In this document: piece after piece, positions 35,972 through 45,510 of the stretch | Layout of the letters: every line of letters begins with the position of its first letter | Numbering within the stretch: position 1 is the stretch's first letter | Assembly (NCBI GenBank): GCA_900543585.1 | Contig: UQRP01000003.1 | Coordinates: 1-64,000, forward strand | DNA: 64,000 bases | Reading direction: 5' to 3' | DNA from: an uncultured Prevotella sp. | GTDB taxonomy: Bacteria; Bacteroidota; Bacteroidia; Bacteroidales; Bacteroidaceae | Notes under the pieces: generated by a model | Seen by the model: only the letters and a program-made list of their open reading frames with translations | Databases searched by the model: none | What the model was told of the DNA's origin: nothing | Translations under genes and position numbers: made by a program

Positions 35972-38248
35972 TTAGAATATCTGCCTCACTTCCTGCAAGT
36001 CATCAATCTTCTTCAGCCGGCCCATAATGGTCTTCACCTCATCCCGATCGTGGACGCGGATTTCTATCTGCCCGCTGAAGATGCCCTGGTCGGCAGTGAA
36101 GGATACCTTATGGATATTGACATTCATCTTGTTGGAGATGACCTCCGACACATCGTGCAGGATACCCTTCCGGTCTATGCCCCGCACCTCAATGATAGCA
36201 TCGAAGTCCATGACGCGGTGCATGTCCCATTTGGCGTCCAAGATGCGGGGGCCGAAGCTGGCCTTGAGCTTAGCCGCCGTAGGACACGACCGCCGGTGTA
36301 TCTCCACATGGCGATGACCATCGATGAAGCCTAAGATGTCGTCGCCGGGAATGGGGTGACAACAGCTGGGGAAGATATACATCCCGATGGTCTTTTCTGT
36401 GATGACACAAGGTATCTTCTTGTTGAAGCCATTGCCCGCCACGAGTAATTTCTGCGAGTCCTCCTCATGCTTGGCAGCCTCTTCCTTCTTCTTCCGCCCA
36501 ATAAACGGTACCAGCCGTCTGAGGCTGAAGCCCGATGACGACTTCTCCTTGCCATTGATAGCCTCAACATCCTTATCGCCCAAGAGCACCGACTTGTTGC
36601 CCACGGCGAGACAGAAGGCCTCCTGGGTGTCGATGTCATGAAACTTGCACAACTTCTCCATCACCGTCGGCGTCATCTCAAAGCCTTTTGTGGCAAGCCA
36701 TGCGCGGAGCTCTTCCTCTCCCTGCTTCTGTATCTCACGGTTGTCGCGCCGGAGAATAGACTGAATCTTAGAGCGCGCCTTGGCGGTGTTGACGAAATTT
36801 ATCCACGACGCCTGCACATGCTGTGAGTTGGAGGTGAGCACCTCCACCTGGTCTCCACTCTGCAGCTTGTGGCTCAGCGGTACAAGGCGGTGGTTGACCT
36901 TGGCACCAATACAGTGACTGCCAAGGAAGGTATGAATCTGGAAAGCGAAGTCGAGGACGGTGCAGCCCGCAGGCAAAGTCTTGACCTCTCCCTTCGGCGT
37001 GAAGACAAAGATTTCCGAGGAGAAGAGGTTAAGCTTCACAGAGTCGAGGAAGTCCATGGCGTCGGGCTGCGGGTCGTCAAGAATCTCCTTGATTGTGCCC
37101 AGCCATTTGTTGAGCTCCGTATCCTCGTCGGTGCTGTTGTGGTCTTTATATTTCCAATGAGCGGCAAAGCCTTGCTCAGCGATGTCGTCCATGCGCACCG
37201 AGCGTATCTGCACCTCTATCCAACGACCCTGCTTCGACATCAGGGTGGCGTGAAGGGCCTGGTAGCCGTTGGCCTTGGGGTGGTTGACCCAATCGCGCAG
37301 CCGGTCGGGATGACTCTTGTAAATCTTGTTCAGGGCAACATAAATCTGAAAACATTCGTTGACCTCATCGTCACGTTCTTTAGGCTCGAAGACGATACGG
37401 GCTGCTAAGATGTCGTAGATTTCCTCAAAGGTGACATGCTTGTTCTGCATCTTGCACCAGATGGAGTACGGACTCTTGACACGAGCCTTTATGGTGTATT
37501 TGAAGCCCATCTTGTCGAGCGACTCGCGGATGGGTGCCGTAAACTCGTCGAAGAGCGTCTGACGCTCGCTCTCTGTCATGGAGAGCTTCATCATGATGCG
37601 GTCGTACTCCTCAGGATGCTCGAACTTGAAGCTCAAGTCCTCGAGTTCGGTCTTTATCTTGTTCAGTCCCAAGCGGTTGGCGATAGGAGCATAGATATAC
37701 AGCGTCTCACCAGCAATCTTATACTGCTTGTTTTTCGGCTGTGAGGCCAGCGTGCGCATATTGTGCAAGCGGTCACAGATCTTAATGAGGATGACCCGGA
37801 TGTCGTCGCTCATGGTGAGCAGCAGCTTCTTGAAGTTCTCAGCCTGTGCCGAGGCATGGTCACCGAAGATACCGCCGGAGATCTTCGTCAGTCCGTCGAC
37901 AATCTGCGCTATCTTCGCACCAAAGATATTCTCTATATCCTCGGTGGTGTAGTCGGTATCCTCGACAACATCGTGCAGCAGTGCCGCACAGATGCTCGTA
38001 CTGCCCAGTCCCATCTCCTCGCAAGCAATCTGTGCCACAGCGATGGGGTGCATGATATATGGCTCCCCAGAGAGCCGGCGCACGCCTTTATGGGCCTGGC
38101 GCGCGAAGTTGAAAGCCTTGGTGATGATATCCACCTTCCGGCGGTGAGATGAGTTGAGATATGTCTCCAACAAGTGGTTGAACGCATCGGTTATCAGCTT
38201 GTTGTCAGCCTGCTCACGCTCTTTGTTCTTAAGCTCTTGGTCGTCCAT
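35972..38248 (-). CDS. rel: RelA/SpoT-type (p)ppGpp synthetase/hydrolase
   Basis: 758 residues, full length. In order: an HD hydrolase domain (GEPYIMHPIAVAQIACEEMG, ALLHDVVEDTDYT, ICDRLHNMRTLASQ), a synthetase domain (KARVKSPYSIWCKMQNK, HPKANGYQALHATLM, IEVQIRSVRMDDIAEQGFAA), a TGS domain (IFVFTPKGEVKTLPAGCTVL), a helical region and a C-terminal ACT domain (DFDAIIEVRGIDRKGILHDV). The HD signature is complete, suggesting both synthesis and hydrolysis of the alarmone. Last gene of an operon led by parA-parB. Confidence 0.96.
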   Translation of the reverse strand: MDDQELKNKEREQADNKLITDAFNHLLETYLNSSHRRKVDIITKAFNFARQAHKGVRRLSGEPYIMHPIAVAQIACEEMGLGSTSICAALLHDVVEDTDYTTEDIENIFGAKIAQIVDGLTKISGGIFGDHASAQAENFKKLLLTMSDDIRVILIKICDRLHNMRTLASQPKNKQYKIAGETLYIYAPIANRLGLNKIKTELEDLSFKFEHPEEYDRIMMKLSMTESERQTLFDEFTAPIRESLDKMGFKYTIKARVKSPYSIWCKMQNKHVTFEEIYDILAARIVFEPKERDDEVNECFQIYVALNKIYKSHPDRLRDWVNHPKANGYQALHATLMSKQGRWIEVQIRSVRMDDIAEQGFAAHWKYKDHNSTDEDTELNKWLGTIKEILDDPQPDAMDFLDSVKLNLFSSEIFVFTPKGEVKTLPAGCTVLDFAFQIHTFLGSHCIGAKVNHRLVPLSHKLQSGDQVEVLTSNSQHVQASWINFVNTAKARSKIQSILRRDNREIQKQGEEELRAWLATKGFEMTPTVMEKLCKFHDIDTQEAFCLAVGNKSVLLGDKDVEAINGKEKSSSGFSLRRLVPFIGRKKKEEAAKHEEDSQKLLVAGNGFNKKIPCVITEKTIGMYIFPSCCHPIPGDDILGFIDGHRHVEIHRRSCPTAAKLKASFGPRILDAKWDMHRVMDFDAIIEVRGIDRKGILHDVSEVISNKMNVNIHKVSFTADQGIFSGQIEIRVHDRDEVKTIMGRLKKIDDLQEVRQIF

Positions 38249-38322
38249 AGTGATAAAAATTGCGAGTTCCGAGTTGTGATGAGTGCATATTCCCTTGCGG
38301 GTCGAGAGATGATAGATTCCGA

Positions 38323-39822
38323 TTATTTCACTCTTATCTTCTTTCCGGCTCTGATATTGCTGCCGGAGATATTATTGAGTTTCTTGAGCTTTGCTACAGT
38401 AGTGTTGTTGCGCTCTGCTATCTCGCTAAGTGTGTCGCCGCTCTTCACGCTGACGCTCTTAGTGGTCTCCTTCTTCTTAGAGCTCTTCGAGGACTTGCTC
38501 TTCTTGGAAGAGCTGCTCTTCGACGAGCTCCTTGACGACTTCCTCGACGTGGTGCGCCGGCTGCTTCTCGTGACAGTGCCATTGTCGTCGTCATCGTCAC
38601 TGACCGAGCTGTCGTCACGTCGTGAGGCCTCAGCCTTGTCCTTCACATCCTGGGCCACCAATGACGACTCGGGCAGCGCAGCAGAGAGGCTGACCTTATT
38701 CTTCTTGACGGTGTAGTTGTCGGAGCCACCGGCAACCTCCACCTCCGTGCGCTTGGGCTTGAAGTCCTTGGCGTCGTAGGCATAGACAGAGTCTTCCTTG
38801 TCGATGAAAGTGGAGATGAGGGGGGTGGGCAGACGCAGGGAAGTGAGCCCAGAGCGGCCACAGACGATGTCGCGTCGGTATTGAGGGTTCAGGTCCTCCA
38901 ACTGCTCCATACTGATGCCCAAGACACCGGCAATCTGCTCGAAGTGGATGTCGCGCGACACCATGACGGTATCAGTCTTAGTGGGCAGGTTGGTAGTGAG
39001 CGGACAGATATTGTGGTCACAATAATAGTTCATCACGTAGTTGGCAGCGATGAAAGCAGGCACATAGCCGCGCGTCTCCTCCGGGAGTTTAGGGTAGATC
39101 TTCCAATAGTCTCGCTCGCCGCGGCTTCGGCGGATGGCCTTGTTAATCTGGTCCTTGCCGCAGTTGTAGGCAGCTATGACGAGATTCCAGTCTTTGTAGG
39201 TCTTATACAGGTCGCTGAGATAGCGGGCTGCGGCATACGACGACTTCACGACATCACGGCGCTCGTCGACAAGGGAGTTAATCTTCAACCCATAGCGTTT
39301 TGCCGTGGAGAGCATGAACTGCCACAATCCTACAGCGCCAGCCTTAGACCGTGCTGTGGGGTCCAAGGCAGACTCTATGACGGGCAGGTATTTCAACTCC
39401 AAAGGCAGGTTGTAGCTCTCAAGAGCCTCTTCGAAGACAGGCATATAGAAGTTCTGTGCGCCAAGCATATAAGCCACCTTCCGGCGCAGCTCACCAGTGT
39501 ATCGGTCGATAAAAGCCTGAACAATGGCATTGTACGGCATCTCGATGACGGTAGGGAGCTTAGCCAACCGGTCTTTAAAGACATCGGGCGTATAGACTGG
39601 GTTTACGTCAGGCTGGTTGCAGTCGGTATCAGGGCTGAGATACATCTTGGCACGATACAGCCGCATCAGACTGTCCAGGTCAGCCGTCATAGCTTCCGGC
39701 AAGTCTATCTGCTCGGTATGACCATTGTCCTCAACGGTAATGGTCTTGTCATTCTGAGCCATGACCGGCATGGAGAGGCCGGCAACGAGGGATAATAATA
39801 TAATGTGTCTTCGAAAGTTCAT
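38323..39822 (-). CDS. MltD-like membrane-bound lytic transglycosylase with LysM
   Basis: 499 residues with signal peptide (MNFRRHIILLSLVAGLSMPV). The SLT/lysozyme-like catalytic domain contains LPVIESALDPTARSKAGAVG with the catalytic E150, then LWQFMLSTAKRYGL and WNLVIAAYNCGKDQINKAI. A serine/lysine-rich low-complexity linker (SSRRTTSRKSSRSSSKSSSS) precedes one C-terminal LysM domain (VKSGDTLSEIAERNNTTVAK) for peptidoglycan binding. Cleaves glycan strands in the periplasm. Between DUF5683 and rel in the parAB operon. Confidence 0.93.
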   Translation of the reverse strand: MNFRRHIILLSLVAGLSMPVMAQNDKTITVEDNGHTEQIDLPEAMTADLDSLMRLYRAKMYLSPDTDCNQPDVNPVYTPDVFKDRLAKLPTVIEMPYNAIVQAFIDRYTGELRRKVAYMLGAQNFYMPVFEEALESYNLPLELKYLPVIESALDPTARSKAGAVGLWQFMLSTAKRYGLKINSLVDERRDVVKSSYAAARYLSDLYKTYKDWNLVIAAYNCGKDQINKAIRRSRGERDYWKIYPKLPEETRGYVPAFIAANYVMNYYCDHNICPLTTNLPTKTDTVMVSRDIHFEQIAGVLGISMEQLEDLNPQYRRDIVCGRSGLTSLRLPTPLISTFIDKEDSVYAYDAKDFKPKRTEVEVAGGSDNYTVKKNKVSLSAALPESSLVAQDVKDKAEASRRDDSSVSDDDDDNGTVTRSSRRTTSRKSSRSSSKSSSSKKSKSSKSSKKKETTKSVSVKSGDTLSEIAERNNTTVAKLKKLNNISGSNIRAGKKIRVK

Positions 39823-39839
39823 TGTCGTAAATTAAATCA

Positions 39840-40598
39840 TTAGAAAAACAGGCTGCAACTCATTCCCACTCCTGTATTGCCAAAGCGTGTGGTGGCCAAA
39901 TCGTTGTTGTTGATGACGGCCGGAGCGACGTGCAGCGAGAGATTGGGCGAGATGTCGAACTCAGAGAGCGAGGCGTCGACATAGGCGTCGATGACGGAGA
40001 GGGCATAGACGGCGACCATGGAGAAGAAGGCCATGTCGCGCCAGCGGCGGTAACGGTCCTTCCTCTTGCGGAAGACCTCCTGCCAGCGGCTGATGTTGTC
40101 AGCGGTAATCTGAGAGCCTAAGTGCAGGAACTGGTTATAGCTCTGCGTCGTCGGGTCGCTGTCCATGATGTCGAGGTAAGCCTGGCTGTAGTCGCGGTAC
40201 ATCATGTTGTTCCACCGCATGGCATAGGCACAGCCCACAAATCCGCCATAGAAGATAGGCAGCTTCCAATATTTGCGGTTGTATATCTGTCCGGCTCCCG
40301 GGAGCACGAGGGCGAGCCACAAGGCGCGCTTGGCGCTGGGCTTCCAAGTGGCCCAGTCGCGTTTGTGGTGGCCGACGGTGTCAGGAGCCGCACCGGCCTT
40401 GGCCAACGGCTTGTCTAAGGAGTCGGCAACAAGGGCAGCAGGAACCGTAGCTGCCAGGGTATCAGCATCCTCCTCGCCAATCTCCTTTGGCGAGAGATGG
40501 CGCACAGGCGTTGTCGGCGTCTGGGCCGAAGCCGTCATGGTGCCTACCATAAGGCAGCAGACGACGCTGAGGATGGTTATCATATGAGAAGTCTTCAC
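39840..40598 (-). CDS. DUF5683 membrane protein
   Basis: 252 residues with signal peptide (ending near TASAQ), a proline/alanine-rich stretch, then two short hydrophobic segments in RALWLALVLPGAGQIYNRKY and IFYGGFVGCAYAMRW and a third near MAFFSMVAVYALSVIDAYVD. The AGQIYNRKYWK motif is typical of this Bacteroidetes family, which is usually next to parB. Function unknown; position between the segregation and cell-wall genes suggests an envelope role. Nine bases after parB. Confidence 0.85.
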   Translation of the reverse strand: MKTSHMITILSVVCCLMVGTMTASAQTPTTPVRHLSPKEIGEEDADTLAATVPAALVADSLDKPLAKAGAAPDTVGHHKRDWATWKPSAKRALWLALVLPGAGQIYNRKYWKLPIFYGGFVGCAYAMRWNNMMYRDYSQAYLDIMDSDPTTQSYNQFLHLGSQITADNISRWQEVFRKRKDRYRRWRDMAFFSMVAVYALSVIDAYVDASLSEFDISPNLSLHVAPAVINNNDLATTRFGNTGVGMSCSLFF

Positions 40599-40606
40599 TG
40601 TGAAGA

Positions 40607-41515
40607 TTAATTTTGTTCTGTATTCTGCTCCTTCAGCTTGTCAAAGAGCTCCATGATACGCTCCAGATCTTTCTCGTCGTTGAAGGGAATGCTAATCTTA
40701 CCCTTACCTTTCGACGAGCATGAGAGCTGCACCTTGGTATTGAGGAATCCCGAGAGACGGTCACGAAGGATGCCGTACTCTTCCGGCATCTTGGCTTTGC
40801 TCTGTATCTTCTTCTTGCCACTCTCCAGGTCGTCACCGTTCTTGAGGTGCTGCACCATCTCCTCGACTTTGCGCACCGACCAGCCATTCTTCACAATCTC
40901 CTTGAAGACCTGGAGCTGTGTCGAGGGTGAGTCGATACCGAGGAGGGCACGGGCGTGGCCCATGTCTATCTCCCGCTTCTGCAAGGCCATCTGCACCTGA
41001 GCAGGAAGCTTGAGCAGACGCAGGTAGTTGGTGATGGCCGTGCGGCTCTTGCCGACGCGCTGCGACACCTTCTCCTGGGTCATGCCCGGCGTCTCTAAGA
41101 GATGCTCATAAGCCAAGGATATCTCTATCGGGTTGAGGTCCTCGCGCTGGATGTTCTCCACGAGGGCCATCTCCATGACGTTCTCGTCGTTGATGGTGCG
41201 GATATACGCCGGTATCGTCTTCAGCCCGGCCATCTGCGATGCCCTCCAACGGCGCTCGCCAGCGATAATCTGGAACCGGTTCTCTGCCGTCTGCCTCAAC
41301 GTGATAGGCTGTATGATACCTATCTGACTGATGCTTGTCGCCAGCTCCTTGAGGGCTTCCTCATCGAAGAGGCTGCGCGGCTGCTCGCGGTTGGGTTCTA
41401 TCTGGTCGAGGGGTATCTCGCTAATGGTCGAAGAGCCCTGGGTGCGGACGGCCTCAGTAGAGATGAGGGCGTCGAGACCACGGCCGAGGGCATTGAATTT
41501 CTTATGTACTGCCAT
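40607..41515 (-). CDS. parB: Chromosome partitioning protein ParB
   Basis: 302 residues. The ParB CTPase/nuclease-like N-terminal domain shows IAGERRWRASQMAG (GERRxRA, the CTP-binding motif) and ALVENIQREDLNPIE. The central HTH (MTQEKVSQRVGKSRTAITNY) binds parS, and a C-terminal dimerisation domain follows (SSKGKGKISIPFNDEKDLER). Forms a sliding clamp loaded at parS. Downstream of parA by 66 bases; a parS-like site lies just upstream of parA. Confidence 0.96.
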   Translation of the reverse strand: MAVHKKFNALGRGLDALISTEAVRTQGSSTISEIPLDQIEPNREQPRSLFDEEALKELATSISQIGIIQPITLRQTAENRFQIIAGERRWRASQMAGLKTIPAYIRTINDENVMEMALVENIQREDLNPIEISLAYEHLLETPGMTQEKVSQRVGKSRTAITNYLRLLKLPAQVQMALQKREIDMGHARALLGIDSPSTQLQVFKEIVKNGWSVRKVEEMVQHLKNGDDLESGKKKIQSKAKMPEEYGILRDRLSGFLNTKVQLSCSSKGKGKISIPFNDEKDLERIMELFDKLKEQNTEQN

Positions 41516-41581
41516 GTTTCTCTTGTGAGAATTAAGTGTTTTGTCGTGGTGGAAAGGCTAAAGGACCTTCCACCTGTTTTC

Positions 41582-42346
41582 TCAGCTGTTCTTTTCTATA
41601 ATCTCCTTAGCCAGAGCCAGATGGTTCTTGGCACCCGTAGAGTCAGCATCGTAGAGGATGACGGGCAGGCCGTGGGACGGACTCTCAGAGAGTTTCACAT
41701 TGCGCTGGATAACGCTCTTGAAGACCAACTCCTGGAAGTGGCGCTTCACCTCGTCGTAGATCTGGTTGGCAAGACGCAGACGACTGTCATACATCGTCAG
41801 CAGGAAACCTTCTATCTCCAACTTCGGATTGAGGCGGCTCTTGATAATCTTGATGGTATTGAGGAGCTTGCTGATGCCTTCCAACGCAAAATACTCGCAC
41901 TGCACGGGGATGATGACAGAGTCGGCGGCTGTTAGCGAGTTCACAGTGATAAGACCCAACGACGGCGAGCAGTCGATGAGGATATAGTCATATTCTCCTC
42001 TGAGCGGGTCAAGGATGCCTTTGATGACTTTCTCACGATTGTCAAGGTTGAGCATCTCTATCTCTGCGCCGACAAGGTCGATATGGCTTGGAATGATGTC
42101 AAGCCCGTCAATATCAGTGGTATAGATAGCGTCCCGGACATCGGCATGGTCGATGATGCACTCATAGATAGAGCAGTCTACCTGCGAGATGTCCACGCCA
42201 AGACCACTTGAGGCATTGGCCTGCGGGTCGGCATCGACGACGAGGACTTTCTTCTCCAGTGTCGCCAGTGAGGCAGCAAGATTGATGGTCGTCGTCGTTT
42301 TACCTACACCACCCTTCTGATTAGCTAAAGCAATGATTTTTGCCAT
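41582..42346 (-). CDS. parA: Chromosome partitioning ATPase ParA (Soj)
   Basis: 254 residues starting MAKIIALANQKGGVGKTTTT, the deviant Walker A of the MinD/ParA family. Other marks are VLVVDADPQANASSGLG (Walker A') and YDYILIDCSPSLGLITVN (Walker B). The start at 42346 (or 42355) is chosen because a longer frame would begin at 42409, upstream of the -7 promoter box at 42399-42406. Head of the operon parA-parB-DUF5683-transglycosylase-rel. Confidence 0.96.
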   Translation of the reverse strand: MAKIIALANQKGGVGKTTTTINLAASLATLEKKVLVVDADPQANASSGLGVDISQVDCSIYECIIDHADVRDAIYTTDIDGLDIIPSHIDLVGAEIEMLNLDNREKVIKGILDPLRGEYDYILIDCSPSLGLITVNSLTAADSVIIPVQCEYFALEGISKLLNTIKIIKSRLNPKLEIEGFLLTMYDSRLRLANQIYDEVKRHFQELVFKSVIQRNVKLSESPSHGLPVILYDADSTGAKNHLALAKEIIEKNS

Positions 42347-42398
42347 TTTCTTCATCTTTTTGCCGCGGCAACAGCTGACGCCGTGGCATAGTTTGTTG

Positions 42399-42406
42399 CA
42401 AAGATA
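42399..42406 (-). promoter_or_regulatory. -7 box of the parAB operon
   Basis: TATCTTTG on the minus strand, placing transcription start near 42393. It is immediately next to the parS-like site. Confidence 0.6.
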
Positions 42407-42408
42407 CA

Positions 42409-42424
42409 TATTTTGCGTGAAACA
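42409..42424 (+). promoter_or_regulatory. parS-like site upstream of parA
   Basis: TATTTTGCGTGAAACA matches the general parS consensus TGTTTCACGTGAAACA at 13 of 16 positions. The right half (CGTGAAACA) is perfect and the left half is weak. It lies between the parA and surE promoters, where ParB could bind and also repress parAB. Confidence 0.5.
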
Positions 42425-42447
42425 TTAGCTTTTTAAACCTTTTTTCG

Positions 42448-42455
42448 TACTTTTG
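42448..42455 (+). promoter_or_regulatory. -7 box of surE-lpxB
   Basis: TACTTTTG on the plus strand, giving a leader of about 60 nt before surE. No strong -33 box. Confidence 0.55.
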
Positions 42456-42520
42456 CAGCAAAAATAAGTGGAAGACGTGAAGAAATGTAAGAACGCTTTC
42501 CCTAAACTAACATTATACTT

Positions 42521-43285
42521 ATGCAAAGTAAACCTCTTATTCTCATCTCCAACGATGACGGCTACCATTCGCCAGGCATCAAGAAGCTCGTAGACATCGT
42601 CAAAGACATGGGCGACATCCTCGTCTGTGCCCCTGAGAGCGCCCGTTCCGGCTTCTCATGCGCTTTCTCCGCCGCTGACTTCCTGCGTCTCAAGCAGCGC
42701 CACAACATCCCGGACACCGAGGTGTGGTCATGCACAGGCACACCTGTCGACTGCGTGAAGATGGCCCTGAGCGAGCTCACACCCAACCGGCGGCCAGACA
42801 TCATCCTCAGCGGTATCAACCATGGCGATAACTCGTCGGTCAACAGCCACTATAGCGGCACTATGGGAGCCTGCATGGAGGGATGCATGAAATATATCCC
42901 GTCCGTGGCTTTCTCGTCATGCTATTACAACGAGGACGCCAACCTCGAACCGCTACGTCCGTATGTCGAGAAAATTGTCAGGAGTGTCTTGGAGAAAGGA
43001 CTGCCCAAGGGCACCTGTCTCAACGTGAACTTCCCTGCCCGCGAGAAGTTCGAGGGTGTGAAAGCCTGCCGGATGACATGGGGCTCGTGGATTAACGAGG
43101 TGGACAAGCGTCACCACCAGCGCGGATACGACTACTACTGGATGGTGGGAGAATACCGCAACGACGAGCCTGAGGCCGAGGACACCGACCAGTGGGCTCT
43201 CCGCCATGGCTACGTTGCCATCACGCCCACTACCGTAGACGTCACCGACTATAAGTTCCTCGACAGCCTGAAGCAGGAGCTGTAG
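42521..43285 (+). CDS. surE: 5'/3'-nucleotidase SurE
   Basis: 254 residues. The metal site LISNDDGYHSPGIKKL is at the N-terminus. Further family motifs are APESARSGFSCAFS, TGTPVDCVKMALSEL and LSGINHGDNSSVNSHYSGTM. Removes phosphate from 5'- and 3'-nucleoside monophosphates. Followed 34 bases later by lpxB, a common pairing in Bacteroidetes, and divergent from parAB. Confidence 0.95.
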   Translation: MQSKPLILISNDDGYHSPGIKKLVDIVKDMGDILVCAPESARSGFSCAFSAADFLRLKQRHNIPDTEVWSCTGTPVDCVKMALSELTPNRRPDIILSGINHGDNSSVNSHYSGTMGACMEGCMKYIPSVAFSSCYYNEDANLEPLRPYVEKIVRSVLEKGLPKGTCLNVNFPAREKFEGVKACRMTWGSWINEVDKRHHQRGYDYYWMVGEYRNDEPEAEDTDQWALRHGYVAITPTTVDVTDYKFLDSLKQEL

Positions 43286-43319
43286 ACAGGATTCTCCAGT
43301 TATCTTATCAACAAGGTCT

Positions 43320-44468
43320 ATGAAATACTATCTCATTGCCGGTGAGGCCTCCGGCGACCTCCACGCCTCCCGCCTCATGCACGCCCTGAAGCAAGCCGAC
43401 AGCCATGCCGACTTCCGCTTCTTCGGCGGTGATGCCATGACGGCGGAAGGGGGCACCCGTGTGAAACATATCCGGGAGCTGGCCTACATGGGCTTCGTTC
43501 CCGTACTGCTCCATCTGCCTACCATCTTCCGCAATATGGCACTCTGTAAGCGTGACATTGTGGAATGGCAACCCGACGTGGTCATCCTCATCGATTATCC
43601 CGGCTTCAACCTCGGCATTGCCAAATACGTCCACACCCACACACATATCCCCGTCTATTACTATATCTCACCGAAGATATGGGCGTGGAAGGAGTGGCGC
43701 ATCAAGAGCATCAAACAGTATGTTGACAAGCTGTTCTCCATCCTGCCTTTCGAGGTGCCGTTCTATGAGGAAAAACACCACTACAAAATCGACTATGTAG
43801 GCAATCCCACCGCCGAGGAAGTGAACACTTTCCGCTCTACGTACCACGAGACGCGCGAAGCCTTCTGCCAACGCCATGGCCTCGACGCGGCAAGGCCTAT
43901 CGTAGCCTTGCTCGCCGGAAGTCGCCGACAGGAGATTAAGGACAACCTCCCCGGTATGCTGGCAGCATGCAGCCGCGTGCAGACCGACGCCCAGTTTGTC
44001 ATCGCCGGGGCTCCGTCGATAGACAAAGATTATTACGCACCGTTCACAACGGGTAAGAATGCGAGAATCATCTTCGGTCAGACCTACGAGCTTCTCTCCC
44101 ACTCCACGGCAGCGTTGGTGACGAGTGGCACAGCGACTTTGGAGACTGCTCTCTTCCGCGTGCCGCAGGCGGTATGCTACGAGACACCGGTTCCGAAGTT
44201 GATTCGCTGGGGCTTCAACCACGTCATCAAATGCAAGTTCATCAGCCTTGTCAACCTCATCGCCGACCGCGAGGTCGTACCCGAGCTGCTGGCCGACCGC
44301 TTCACGGTGGCCAACATGCAGTCGTGGCTCACACGCATCATGCCGGGGGGAGATGCCCGCGAGGCTATGCTCCAGGGCTACGACGAAGTGGCACAGCGCT
44401 TAGGCTCAAAAATAGCACCGGAGGAGACAGCGAGAATCATCGTCGACACCCTACGGCAAAAGCTATAA
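43320..44468 (+). CDS. lpxB: Lipid-A-disaccharide synthase
   Basis: 382 residues, usual family length. It begins KYYLIAGEASGDLHASRLM, the GEASGD signature, with FFGGDAMTAEGG, VVILIDYPGFNLGIAKYVH, YYISPKIWAWKEWRIKSIK and the nucleotide-binding C-terminal LVTSGTATLETALFRVPQAV. Condenses UDP-2,3-diacylglucosamine with lipid X on the inner face of the inner membrane. Co-transcribed with surE. Confidence 0.96.
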   Translation: MKYYLIAGEASGDLHASRLMHALKQADSHADFRFFGGDAMTAEGGTRVKHIRELAYMGFVPVLLHLPTIFRNMALCKRDIVEWQPDVVILIDYPGFNLGIAKYVHTHTHIPVYYYISPKIWAWKEWRIKSIKQYVDKLFSILPFEVPFYEEKHHYKIDYVGNPTAEEVNTFRSTYHETREAFCQRHGLDAARPIVALLAGSRRQEIKDNLPGMLAACSRVQTDAQFVIAGAPSIDKDYYAPFTTGKNARIIFGQTYELLSHSTAALVTSGTATLETALFRVPQAVCYETPVPKLIRWGFNHVIKCKFISLVNLIADREVVPELLADRFTVANMQSWLTRIMPGGDAREAMLQGYDEVAQRLGSKIAPEETARIIVDTLRQKL

Positions 44469-44498
44469 CGCAAAAGACTTACACCAGAAGCCATCCTA

Positions 44499-45470
44499 TT
44501 AACAACGGCCATGGCGCTTGTCCCATTGCAGATAGAGACCGGCAAGGATGGTGCCGCTGATGCTGTGCCAGGCGCAGCTGATGGCGCAGGGCAAGACGGC
44601 AAGAGGCTGTGAGGCAAAGAAGGTGGAGGCTAAGACCGTGGCCAGTCCGGCATTCTGCATACCCACCTCGATGCTGATGGTGCGCTTTTTTGCAATGTTG
44701 AATCCTGCCAGACGTCCGGCTCCCCACCCCAAGAGATAACCGAGACTGTTGTGGCAGAAGACAACGGCAAAGGTGAGGAGGAAGAGCATCAGACCACGCT
44801 CGATGAGGTCGTCGTGGACCGTAGAGATGACCCCGCCTACAATAATACCCAGGCAGGTGACGCTGACGCCGGGCATAAGACTCTGAATGGTGGGGAACGA
44901 CGACTTCTTGGAATAGAAGTAGTTGAGCATGCAGCCTACAGCAACAGGGATGATAGTAACGATGAGGATATTGGTGAACATGCCAATAGCATCGACATGG
45001 ATGATCTCACCTGCCGTGAGCTGCATGAGGAAGGGTGTCATCACCGGTGCCAAAAGGGTGGAGGCACACGTCATACCCACCGAGAAAGCCACATCGCCAT
45101 GACACAGATAGCTCATGATATTGCTCGACACTCCGCCGGGGCAACAACCCACAAGCAGGATGCCCAATGCCAGCGCAGGCTCTAAATGCCACACATGGAC
45201 GAGGACATAGGCCACACCCGGCATGATGATGAACTGTGCACAGGCGCCGATAAAGATGTCAAGGGGTCGGCGGGCTAAAATCTTGAAGTCCTCGGTCGTC
45301 AGCGTCAGTCCCATCGTGAGCATGATAATGCCTAAGATGACCGTCTGTGTCGTTCCACGAACCCAGTCGAAGACATGCGGGAAGAACATCGTCACAATGG
45401 CGATGGCAATAATAAATACCGAGGTGTAATTGGCGAGCCAACGGCTTATCGCCTGCAAAACTTTCAACAT
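44499..45470 (-). CDS. Bile acid:sodium symporter (BASS) family transporter
   Basis: 323-residue integral membrane protein with about nine or ten helices. Characteristic pieces are LGIIMLTMGLTLTTEDFKIL, LGILLVGCCPGGVSSNIMSY (the unwound-helix motif CPGG) and ISIEVGMQNAGLATVLAST. BASS proteins carry bile acids, pantoate, pyruvate or other organic anions with sodium; bacterial members of this size are often of unknown substrate. Monocistronic, convergent with lpxB, and not next to the pantothenate genes. Confidence 0.88.
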   Translation of the reverse strand: MLKVLQAISRWLANYTSVFIIAIAIVTMFFPHVFDWVRGTTQTVILGIIMLTMGLTLTTEDFKILARRPLDIFIGACAQFIIMPGVAYVLVHVWHLEPALALGILLVGCCPGGVSSNIMSYLCHGDVAFSVGMTCASTLLAPVMTPFLMQLTAGEIIHVDAIGMFTNILIVTIIPVAVGCMLNYFYSKKSSFPTIQSLMPGVSVTCLGIIVGGVISTVHDDLIERGLMLFLLTFAVVFCHNSLGYLLGWGAGRLAGFNIAKKRTISIEVGMQNAGLATVLASTFFASQPLAVLPCAISCAWHSISGTILAGLYLQWDKRHGRC

Positions 45471-45510
45471 ACTAACAATCTTTTTCTTTTTACCTTATCC
45501 TTACAGCCTG

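Noticed and set aside
42355..42409. Longer parA frame beginning at 42409
   Set aside because: The start lies upstream of the predicted transcription start. ParA proteins normally begin at MAKIIALANQKGG.
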